Source of the DNA: an uncultured Oscillospiraceae bacterium
GTDB taxonomy: Bacteria; Bacillota; Clostridia; Oscillospirales; Oscillospiraceae
Assembly (NCBI GenBank): GCA_900769995.1
Contig: CAAGIT010000100.1
Coordinates: 1 to 5,039 of the forward strand
Reading direction: 5' to 3'
Length of the DNA: 5,039 nucleotides
The translations under genes were made by a program, and so were the position numbers. Below the pieces are notes generated by a model. It made no database searches, was not told the origin of the DNA, and saw nothing but the letters and a program-made list of their open reading frames with translations. Every line of letters begins with the position of its first letter. The first letter of the stretch is position 1. Shown piece by piece: positions 1-5,039 of this stretch.

Positions 1-617
1 AGCTGGTTGATGAAGATGACGATGCAGTTGGTCTTGGCGATGCTGCCGGCAAGCTTTCGCAATGCCTGCGACATCAGACGCGCCTGCAGGCCCACGAACG
101 CGTCGCCCATCTCACCCTCGATCTCCTGACGGGGCACAAGGGCGGCAACGGAGTCCACGACCACGACATCCAACGCGCCCGAACGCACCAGTGCATCGGT
201 GATTTCCAGTGCTTCCTCGCCGTTGCTCGGCTGAGAGACCAGCATGGAGTCGATGTCCACGCCGATGGCAGCCGCATAGACCGGATCCAGCGCGTGCTCG
301 GCATCGACAAAGGCAACCTCGCCGCCGCGCTTCTGCGCCTCGGCAATGACGTGCAGTGCCAGGGTCGTCTTGCCGGAGGATTCCGGCCCGTAAATCTCAA
401 TGATTCTGCCCTTCGGCAGACCGCCGATACCCAGAGCGGCATCGAGCGCCAAAGAGCCGGTCGGAATCGCATCCACATTCATCTCCGGACGGTCACCCAG
501 GCGCATCACGGAGCCTTTACCAAAGCTCTTTTCGATCCCGCGCAGAGCGGTTTCCAACGCCTTTTTCTTGTCCTCGGCAGGTGCCGGGGCTTCATAAGCT
601 GTTTTCTTCTGTGCCAT
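1..617 (-). CDS. recA: RecA recombinase, N-terminal part (runs off left edge)
   Basis: RecA forms ATP-dependent filaments on single-stranded DNA, catalyses homologous strand exchange, and as a co-protease triggers LexA self-cleavage in the SOS response. Translating the minus strand from the ATG at 617 gives 205 complete codons with no stop. Visible motifs: an N-terminal helical region (ALRGIEKSFGKGSVMRLGD, about residues 24-42), Walker A GPESSGKT (77-84), the catalytic glutamate in FVDAEHALD (E107), Walker B VVVVDSVAAL (D155), and the L1 DNA-binding loop region EIEGEMGDAFVGLQAR (165-180). The frame reaches the FINQ segment at the edge. Family members are about 330-360 residues, so the L2 loop and C-terminal domain are outside the window. 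The first ~20 residues are a lysine/alanine/proline-rich tail, common in Clostridia. The start is supported by a GAGAGGAG site 7 nt upstream that lies inside prmC. The gene overlaps the prmC end by 26 nt, so it is probably co-transcribed. No LexA-type palindrome was seen just upstream. Identification is very secure. Confidence 0.98.
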   Translation of the reverse strand, partial: MAQKKTAYEAPAPAEDKKKALETALRGIEKSFGKGSVMRLGDRPEMNVDAIPTGSLALDAALGIGGLPKGRIIEIYGPESSGKTTLALHVIAEAQKRGGEVAFVDAEHALDPVYAAAIGVDIDSMLVSQPSNGEEALEITDALVRSGALDVVVVDSVAALVPRQEIEGEMGDAFVGLQARLMSQALRKLAGSIAKTNCIVIFINQ

Positions 618-1488
618 AATCGGACTCCTCTCTTTTACGGGCAAGCACCGCCCGAATCACATCTCTTGCATCCCTGCGCAGCTCCACGATGTCAAAGCCA
701 CCCTGCCGCAGCAGGTCACACACGGCATTCTCCTGCCCCATGCCGAATTCAAAGCAAAAATAGCCGTTCGGCTGCAGTGCCGCAGTAAAATTCCTGATAA
801 TCGCGCGGTAAAAATCCAGCCCGTCCTCGCCGCCGTCCAGGGCAAGCATCGGCTCATAATCGCGGACGGAGGGCTGCAGCTCTGCCAGCTCCGCCGTGGG
901 AATATAGGGCGGATTGGCAACGATCAGGTCAAACTTTCCCAAAAAATCCTGTGCAGGCTTTCTGGCATCCACCGGCAGGCATTTGACCCGCGCGGAGAGC
1001 TTTTGATCCTGCGTATTGCGGCGTGCGACGCGGAGCGCGTCCTGCGAAATATCACCCAAGGTCACGCGGGCATCGGGCACACGCTTCGCGACCGCAAAGC
1101 CGATACAGCCCGAGCCGGTGCAGAGATCCAACACGCGGGGATTCTGCTCCAAATACATCGTTTTTTTGATCGCCAAATCGGTCACCGCCATCGTATCATC
1201 GCGGGGAATGAGGACATCGCGGTTGACCGTCAGAGTCATGTCGTAAAAATCCCACTCACCGAGGATATAGGGCGTCGGTTCACCGCACAGATAGCGGCTG
1301 ACAAAGGATTCCGCCAGATCGCAGATCTCCTGCGAGGCGTATTTCTCGCGGTCAGAGATGAGCTGCTCCGCCGTCTTGCCCGAGGCGGCACAGACCAGCT
1401 CGCGGGCAATCTTCGGCGCTTCCTCACCCTCGGTCGGGAGCAGCGCCCGACGGGCATTCAGGTACAGATCGGCGTAGGTCTTTACCAT
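592..1488 (-). CDS. prmC: PrmC, peptide chain release factor N5-glutamine methyltransferase
   Basis: PrmC (HemK) transfers a methyl group from S-adenosylmethionine to the glutamine of the GGQ motif in release factors RF1 and RF2, raising termination efficiency. It is a cytoplasmic enzyme. The 298-residue product has the two expected parts: an N-terminal helical release-factor-binding region (about 1-80) ending in GEPTPYILGEWDFY (69-82), then a Rossmann methyltransferase fold. SAM-binding motif I is DLCTGSGCIG (121-130). The diagnostic catalytic motif is NPPY (192-195), within LIVANPPYIP. EPMLALDGGEDGLDFYR (212-228) is also typical. Family length is about 275-290 residues; the few extra C-terminal residues are read through the recA start. 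The segment usually written RP(E/D)TE after LIPR is RDDTM here (96-100), a mild deviation. The start overlaps the DUF1385 stop as ATGGTAA, with AGGAGG 10 nt upstream. In many Firmicutes prmC is next to prfA (RF1); here recA follows instead. Confidence 0.97.
   Translation of the reverse strand: MVKTYADLYLNARRALLPTEGEEAPKIARELVCAASGKTAEQLISDREKYASQEICDLAESFVSRYLCGEPTPYILGEWDFYDMTLTVNRDVLIPRDDTMAVTDLAIKKTMYLEQNPRVLDLCTGSGCIGFAVAKRVPDARVTLGDISQDALRVARRNTQDQKLSARVKCLPVDARKPAQDFLGKFDLIVANPPYIPTAELAELQPSVRDYEPMLALDGGEDGLDFYRAIIRNFTAALQPNGYFCFEFGMGQENAVCDLLRQGGFDIVELRRDARDVIRAVLARKREESDYGTEENSL
625..632 (-). promoter_or_regulatory. Ribosome binding site of recA, inside prmC
   Basis: The minus strand reads GAGAGGAG, ending 7 nt before the recA ATG at 617. 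It supports that start over any other. The whole site lies within the last codons of prmC, so ribosomes finishing prmC pass over it, which suggests coupled or at least interfering translation. Confidence 0.8.
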
Positions 1489-2480
1489 CGGTCGCTGCCC
1501 TCCTGCTCCGGCAGCACCATGGTCAACGCCTCGATGCCGACCTCGATCATAGAGTCGTCCGGCTCATTCGTGGTCAGATATTGCAGCCACATACCGGGCG
1601 CGGACAGTGCATGGGTCAGCCAATTGTCGTAACGGCCGACCAAACGGTTGAATTCATAGCTGATGCCAACAACGATCGGCAGCAGCAGGAGTTTTAATGC
1701 AACGCGAATCAGCGCGTTGAGAATACCGGAATCGAAGGTCGGCGTGATCGGGCGCAGAAGCACGGACGCGACCGAGAACACCAGAATCGACACGATGATG
1801 ACCACGAACAAAAAGCTCGTGCCGCAGCGCGGATGCAGTCTTGTCTGCTCGCGGACATTTTCCACCGTCAGAGGGAGCTTTGCCTCGTAGCAGCGGATGG
1901 TTTTATGCTCCGCGCCATGGTAGGCAAACACACGCTTCATATCCTTCATCCGTGAGACAAGGAACATATAAAGGAGGAAGATCGCAATGCGCACCACGCC
2001 CTCGAGCAGGTTGCGCACCAGCTCGTTATCCGTGATCCAGCGGTTGATAAACGAGCCGATCAGGGACGGCAGGACGATAAACAGTCCCACGGAGAACGCA
2101 ATGCCGATCACTACGGCGATCGTAATAAGGGCGTTCTGTGCCTTTTCGGACGAGAGCTTCTTCTCCAGCCATGCATCGAATTTCGACTGCTTTTCCTCGC
2201 TTTCTTCCTCGTCGTCTGCAAAAAACTCCGCCGAATACATCAGTGCCTTGACGCCCGTTTTCATCGAGGTATAGAAGTTGAACATCCCGCGCACAAAGGG
2301 GATTTTCTTCAGGCTGAAGCCCTTTTTGGCGGGCTTTCTGTCCTCGAGCTTGGTGTGCAGTCCGTCCTTTGCCCGCACGACAGTGGCGCATTTTTCAGGC
2401 CCGAGCATCATAATGCCTTCGATGAGTGCCTGACCGCCGATCATGGTCTTGAATTTTTCGTTTGTCTGTTTTTTTGCCAT
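1482..2480 (-). CDS. DUF1385 family (YqhQ-like) polytopic membrane protein
   Basis: This is a conserved bacterial membrane protein; to my knowledge its biochemical role is not established, so none is assigned. Family hallmarks in the 332-residue product are GGQALIEGIMM near the N-terminus (15-25), YHGAEHKTI (187-195), HPRCGTSF (216-223), the YEFNRLVGRYDN region (275-286) and APGMWLQYLTTNEPD (294-308). Hydrophobic segments at about 117-141, 160-176, 221-243 and 257-274 suggest four membrane spans. The conserved histidines, cysteine and glutamate (H188, E191, H192, H216, C219) could form a metal or active site, but that is inference. A strongly acidic patch, ADDEEESEE (88-96), precedes the first span. 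Length is within the usual 300-340 range. The start follows a GAAAGG site 7 nt upstream. The gene begins 13 nt after the histidine kinase stop and its own stop overlaps the prmC start by 7 nt. DUF1385 beside prmC is a common Firmicutes arrangement. Confidence 0.93.
   Translation of the reverse strand: MAKKQTNEKFKTMIGGQALIEGIMMLGPEKCATVVRAKDGLHTKLEDRKPAKKGFSLKKIPFVRGMFNFYTSMKTGVKALMYSAEFFADDEEESEEKQSKFDAWLEKKLSSEKAQNALITIAVVIGIAFSVGLFIVLPSLIGSFINRWITDNELVRNLLEGVVRIAIFLLYMFLVSRMKDMKRVFAYHGAEHKTIRCYEAKLPLTVENVREQTRLHPRCGTSFLFVVIIVSILVFSVASVLLRPITPTFDSGILNALIRVALKLLLLPIVVGISYEFNRLVGRYDNWLTHALSAPGMWLQYLTTNEPDDSMIEVGIEALTMVLPEQEGSDRW
1499..1504 (-). promoter_or_regulatory. Ribosome binding site of prmC, inside the DUF1385 gene
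   Basis: The minus strand reads AGGAGG, 10 nt before the prmC ATG at 1488. It sits in the closing codons of the upstream gene, whose stop overlaps the prmC start, so translational coupling is likely. Confidence 0.75.
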
Positions 2481-2487
2481 AATTCTG

Positions 2488-2493
2488 CCTTTC
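2488..2493 (-). promoter_or_regulatory. Ribosome binding site of the DUF1385 gene
   Basis: The minus strand reads GAAAGG, 7 nt before the ATG at 2480. It directly abuts the TAA stop of the histidine kinase (2494-2496). It is weaker than the GGAGG sites of the other genes in this window, so re-initiation by ribosomes leaving the kinase gene may contribute. Confidence 0.55.
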
Positions 2494-3912
2494 TTACTGT
2501 TCTGCCATGGGCAGACGGATCGTGACCAGCGTGCCGCCGCCTTCCGCGTTGGTCAGCTCCAGTGAGCCGTTGTGCATGGTGACGATCTCCTCACAGACTG
2601 CAAAGCCGATGCCGCTGCCGCGTGCCTTGGAGGTACCCTTGTAGAACTTTTTCTTCACGAGCGGAAGCTCCTCCTCGGGAATCCCCGCGCCAAAATCGCG
2701 GATGCGCACGACCACACAGCCCTCCTCACAGCAGATCTCCGCCGTGATTTTCTTGCCGTCGCCGCCGTGCTTCGCCGCATTATCGAGAATATTCAAAAAT
2801 ACCTGCCGCATACGCGCCGTATCGCAGGGAATCTCCGGAATATCCGCGTCATTTTCCAGATAAATCAGCTCGATGCCCTCTTGCTTCAGGCGTGAGCCGT
2901 ACATAAACACCGTGTCCTCAAAATCGGCACGGATGTCGCTGAGCGCGACATTTAAGGTAAATCTGCCGTCCTGCAGGCGGGTAAATTCCAGCAGCTCCTC
3001 GACCATTTCGGTCAATCGGCGCGACTCACGCAGGATGATATTCAGACCGCGCTTTGCCTCGCCGGACTCCACGCTGCCGCCTGCCGACAGGAGGGTTTCG
3101 CTCCAACCGCTGATGGCGGTCAGCGGGGTTCGCAGCTCGTGCGATACGGAGGACATGAACTCCGACTGCATCTTCTCCGACTGTCCGATCTTATTCGACA
3201 TATCGTTGATCGTGTCCGCCAATTCTCCGATCTCATCGTCAAACTGCCGCCGAATCTGTACGCCGTAGCTGCCGGAGGCGATACGCTTTGCCGTTTCCGT
3301 GATCTCCGAAACGGGCACGAGAATGGATCTCAGATAATATTTGCCGCTGATATAGACGATCAGCAAAATCGCAAGCCCGATCAGCGCCGCAACCATGCTG
3401 AACAGCACGATTTGGCGGTCGACCTGCTCCAGACTTGTCACATAACGAAGCACGCCGATGACCTCGCCGTTGGAATAGATCATCGGGCTGGAAACCGCCA
3501 TGATCCGCTCACCTGTTGCGGGATTTTGACCCGTGAAGGTGCTGATCTGCTTGGTTTCGATTGCCTCGGTGATGTCGCTCGTGACGGCTGCCTTGGCGGA
3601 AAAATTGCCGTAGGACGAGGCAACAATGCGATAATTGGTGTTGATAAATTGCAGCTCCATGATGTCCTTGGACTCAAAGGTCTGCGTAAATTTGGCACAG
3701 GAGCGGTAGTATTCGTGGTAGCTCTGGCCGATATAGGTTTCAAAGAAGCGGGTGCTGCTGCGTGCCTTTGCCTCCATGCCCGCTTCCATATTGGAATAGT
3801 AATAGGCGGCGACTGTCACCGAAATCGTCGTCACGCACAGGAGCACCAGTGCCAAAACGACACTCAGGGTATTGCGCAGCCAACGCTTTTGCAGACCCTT
3901 CGTTTTCTTCAT
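2494..3912 (-). CDS. Membrane sensor histidine kinase (HAMP-HisKA-HATPase_c)
   Basis: The sensor half of a two-component system: it autophosphorylates on histidine in response to an extracytoplasmic cue and passes the phosphate to the regulator encoded just upstream. With the start at 3912 the product is 472 residues. Order of parts: basic N-terminus; first membrane span about 15-37; extracytoplasmic sensor about 38-166, probably a PAS/Cache-like fold as in WalK/PhoR-type kinases (inferred from size and the SSPMIYSNGEVIGVLRYV strand pattern, 141-158); second span about 168-190; HAMP linker 191-243; HisKA with phospho-acceptor H258 in SVSHELRTPL; N box FLNILDNAAKH (N374, N378); G1 box DFGAGIP (406-412); F box KKKFYKG (420-426); G2 box GSGIGF (432-437), slightly off the usual GxGLGL. 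A start 12 codons further upstream (3948) is possible, but GGGGGAGG lies 8 nt before ATGAAGAAAACG, and the longer start would overlap the regulator gene. The ligand is unknown. It is PhoR/WalK-like in architecture, but the neighbours do not identify it as WalK. Confidence 0.95.
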   Translation of the reverse strand: MKKTKGLQKRWLRNTLSVVLALVLLCVTTISVTVAAYYYSNMEAGMEAKARSSTRFFETYIGQSYHEYYRSCAKFTQTFESKDIMELQFINTNYRIVASSYGNFSAKAAVTSDITEAIETKQISTFTGQNPATGERIMAVSSPMIYSNGEVIGVLRYVTSLEQVDRQIVLFSMVAALIGLAILLIVYISGKYYLRSILVPVSEITETAKRIASGSYGVQIRRQFDDEIGELADTINDMSNKIGQSEKMQSEFMSSVSHELRTPLTAISGWSETLLSAGGSVESGEAKRGLNIILRESRRLTEMVEELLEFTRLQDGRFTLNVALSDIRADFEDTVFMYGSRLKQEGIELIYLENDADIPEIPCDTARMRQVFLNILDNAAKHGGDGKKITAEICCEEGCVVVRIRDFGAGIPEEELPLVKKKFYKGTSKARGSGIGFAVCEEIVTMHNGSLELTNAEGGGTLVTIRLPMAEQ

Positions 3913-3920
3913 GCCCGATG

Positions 3921-3928
3921 CCTCCCCC
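3921..3928 (-). promoter_or_regulatory. Ribosome binding site that decides the kinase start
   Basis: The minus strand reads GGGGGAGG, 8 nt before the ATG at 3912. It would fall inside the coding region if the upstream ATG at 3948 were used, and no comparable site precedes that codon. It therefore favours the shorter protein. Confidence 0.8.
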
Positions 3929-3935
3929 GCGATTG

Positions 3936-4622
3936 TTACAGTCCCCATTTATAGCCAAAGCCCCAAACCGTGGTGATGTAGGTGGGGTTGGCGGTATTGT
4001 CCTCGATTTTAATGCGCAGTCTGCGGATATTGACATCGACGATCTTCAGTTCTCCGTCGTAGTCCCTGCCCCAAACTGCCGCCAAAATGTCCTCACGCGA
4101 CAGTGCGCGTCCCGGATTTTGCATAAAGAGCTGGATGATCGCATACTCCACCTGCGTCAGCTTGATACGGCGGCCATCCTTTTCCAGCGTGCGGTTGCGG
4201 ATATTGAGCGTGAACGGCTCATGCGTGATGATCTCCGTGTTGGCCTCTGCCGCGCCCCCGATGCGGCGGTACAGCGCATCGATCCGCGCCGTCAGCTCCG
4301 CCGGAGAGAAGGGCTTGGTCACATAGTCATCCGCACCCGTCATCAGGCCCGTCACCTTATCCATCTCCTGCGTCCGCGCGGTCAGCATGATAATGCCGAT
4401 GGTCTTATTCGTCGCGCGGATATTGCGGCAAACCTCAAAGCCGTCAATGTCCGGCAGCATAATATCCAAAATCGCTACGCCGATGTCGGGATGCTCCTTC
4501 AGGCGCTCGAGCGCCTCCATGCCGGTGCCGGCCTCGATGGCATCATAGCCCGCGCGCTTGAGGTTGATGACCACAAAGCTGCGGATACTGACTTCATCCT
4601 CCAAAATCAAAACCTTTTTCAT
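3936..4622 (-). CDS. OmpR-family two-component response regulator
   Basis: A cytoplasmic transcription factor switched on by phosphorylation from the adjacent kinase. The 228-residue product has the standard two domains. The receiver (about 1-121) shows the acidic pocket E8-D9-E10 in LILEDE, phospho-acceptor D53 in ILDIMLPDIDG, switch threonine T81 in MLTAR, and conserved lysine K103 in VTKPFSP. After a short linker, the winged-helix DNA-binding domain (about 135-228) shows the strand/helix pattern KLTQVEYAIIQLFMQNPGRALSRE, the recognition helix around VDVNIRRLRIKIE (195-207), and the wing TTVWGFGYKW (217-226). Length is typical of the OmpR/PhoB class. The start is clear: ATGAAAAAGGTT with GGAGG 8 nt upstream. 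The gene ends 23 nt before the kinase start, so the pair is co-transcribed. The targets cannot be read from the window; autoregulation of the operon is plausible, but its promoter lies outside. Confidence 0.97.
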   Translation of the reverse strand: MKKVLILEDEVSIRSFVVINLKRAGYDAIEAGTGMEALERLKEHPDIGVAILDIMLPDIDGFEVCRNIRATNKTIGIIMLTARTQEMDKVTGLMTGADDYVTKPFSPAELTARIDALYRRIGGAAEANTEIITHEPFTLNIRNRTLEKDGRRIKLTQVEYAIIQLFMQNPGRALSREDILAAVWGRDYDGELKIVDVNIRRLRIKIEDNTANPTYITTVWGFGYKWGL

Positions 4623-4630
4623 CCTCTTGT

Positions 4631-4635
4631 CCTCC
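4631..4635 (-). promoter_or_regulatory. Ribosome binding site of the response regulator
   Basis: The minus strand reads GGAGG, 8 nt before the ATG at 4622, in the 27-nt gap after the upstream gene. No terminator or promoter fits in that gap, which supports co-transcription with the partial gene upstream. Confidence 0.8.
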
Positions 4636-4649
4636 AGCTTACCGAAGCA

Positions 4650-5019
4650 TCATTTTGTTTCACCGGTGTTCCAGTCCACACGGATCAGGTGGAACATCTC
4701 AGTGACTCTGTTCAAATCAAATCCTCCGCTCACAAGGCAGAGATAGGCGGTGTCGCCCTTGGTTTCCAAAACCTTCCAGCCGTCTGCTTCCATGCTGCGG
4801 CGGGTGTTTTCATTGCTGACGGCGGCAATCCGAAACAGCTCGCTTGCGCCGTCCCCGTCTGACAGCAGAAAGCGCAGTGCCGATGCCGTCTGTGTCACCG
4901 CCGCATGGGAAACAATGAGCCGCTCTTTCCACGATTCCGGAAGCTCCAAATACCAGCCGCCGGAGTAGTCATGGTAGGTCAGGGTCTTATTCTGCTCGGA
5001 GCCGTCCAACTGACGGTTA
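4650..5019 (-). CDS. Unrecognised protein, C-terminal part only (5' end missing)
   Basis: I do not recognise this gene. About 123 codons are readable before the TGA at 4650-4652; the true start lies beyond the contig end. An apparent GTG start at 5036, giving MCSSDL, is encoded by adapter sequence and is not real. The first fully genomic codon is AAC at 5016-5018. The readable part has no membrane span. It alternates short predicted strands and turns: GGWYLELPESWKERLIVSH, ALRFLLSDG, ELFRIAAVS, GWKVLETKGDTAYLCLVSG, then a short helix FDLNRVTEMFHLI and a charged tail ending NTGETK. This pattern resembles small beta-rich domains found in Firmicutes extracytoplasmic proteins or lipoproteins, but that is a weak inference and the N-terminus that would show a signal peptide is missing. 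It ends 27 nt before the response regulator, so it is probably the preceding gene of the same operon and might be an accessory to the sensor system. Confidence 0.75.
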
Positions 5020-5039
5020 AGATCGGAAGAGCACACGTC
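5020..5039 (+). other. Illumina TruSeq adapter remnant at the contig end
   Basis: The last 20 bases, AGATCGGAAGAGCACACGTC, are identical to the start of the standard Illumina TruSeq 3' adapter (the index-side version, distinguished from the other arm by GCACACGTC). They sit exactly at the end of the sequence, as expected when untrimmed read-through is assembled. They are not genomic and should be trimmed. The preceding base, A at 5019, cannot be assigned with certainty. Confidence 0.97.

Noticed and set aside
74..478. 134-codon minus-strand open frame, and the 294-788 plus-strand frame
   Set aside because: Both overlap recA, which is read in another frame with full RecA motifs. The Arg/Trp/Ser-rich product is an out-of-frame shadow.
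690..695. Perfect TTGACA hexamer on the minus strand, about 75 nt upstream of recA
   Set aside because: At spacings of 16-18 nt the downstream hexamers (GGATGC, GATGCA, ATGCAA) do not resemble TATAAT, and the site encodes part of PrmC, so it is probably chance.
1003..1632. 209-codon plus-strand open frame
   Set aside because: It is antisense across prmC and the end of the DUF1385 gene, with no coherent domain.
3139..3954. 271-codon plus-strand open frame
   Set aside because: It is antisense to the histidine kinase and has no family motif. It is His/Asp/Gly-rich, as expected from a mirrored coding frame.
2494..4622. Assignment of the pair as WalR/WalK
   Set aside because: The domain architecture is similar, but no walH/walI/walJ-type neighbours are visible, and many OmpR/PhoR pairs share these motifs. 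No specific name is justified.
4623..4649. Possible terminator or promoter between the partial gene and the response regulator
   Set aside because: The 27-nt gap has no stem-loop followed by a T run and no paired -35/-10 elements. It is filled by the ribosome binding site.
3762..4862. 366-codon open frame on the plus strand
   Set aside because: It lies antisense to the kinase, the regulator and the partial gene, whose domains are unmistakable. The product is a compositional shadow rich in Arg, His and Ala with no recognisable motif.
1..5039. Mobile element, CRISPR array, tRNA/rRNA or novel defence system
   Set aside because: No transposase or integrase motifs, direct repeats or inverted terminal repeats were seen. 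The strand is almost fully occupied by conserved chromosomal genes.

Overview
The window reads as a tightly packed stretch of a Gram-positive, Clostridia-type chromosome, probably an Oscillospiraceae/Ruminococcaceae-like gut anaerobe. This rests on the style of the RecA, PrmC and DUF1385 proteins, strong GGAGG-type ribosome binding sites, a moderately GC-rich composition, and a membrane protein of the YqhQ/DUF1385 type that is common in Firmicutes. The genus is not fixed by the sequence. All genes lie on the minus strand, so transcription runs from the right edge to the left edge.

In transcription order (right to left) the window holds: 20 bases identical to an Illumina TruSeq adapter at the extreme right end; the 3' part of an unrecognised gene (4650-5019); an OmpR-family response regulator (3936-4622); a membrane sensor histidine kinase (2494-3912); a DUF1385/YqhQ-like membrane protein (1482-2480); prmC, the release-factor glutamine methyltransferase (592-1488); and the first ~205 codons of recA (1-617), which runs off the left edge. 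Spacings are 27, 23 and 13 nt, then overlaps of 7 and 26 nt. This is the layout of one operon with translational coupling. No promoter or terminator is visible, and there is no gene-free stretch longer than about 30 bases.

The regulator and kinase form a complete two-component system: an extracytoplasmic sensor, HAMP, HisKA and HATPase domains signal to a phospho-receiver with a winged-helix DNA-binding domain. The other genes are housekeeping: PrmC modifies release factors, RecA does recombination and the SOS response, and DUF1385 is a conserved membrane protein of unclear function. The link between a sensor system and prmC-recA is the most unusual biological aspect, but it may simply reflect compact genome organisation.

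I see no mobile element, CRISPR array, RNA gene, phage gene or novel defence system. The clearest anomaly is technical: the right end carries sequencing adapter, so this is almost certainly a short-read contig end. The apparent GTG start and first residues of the rightmost reading frame are artefacts.
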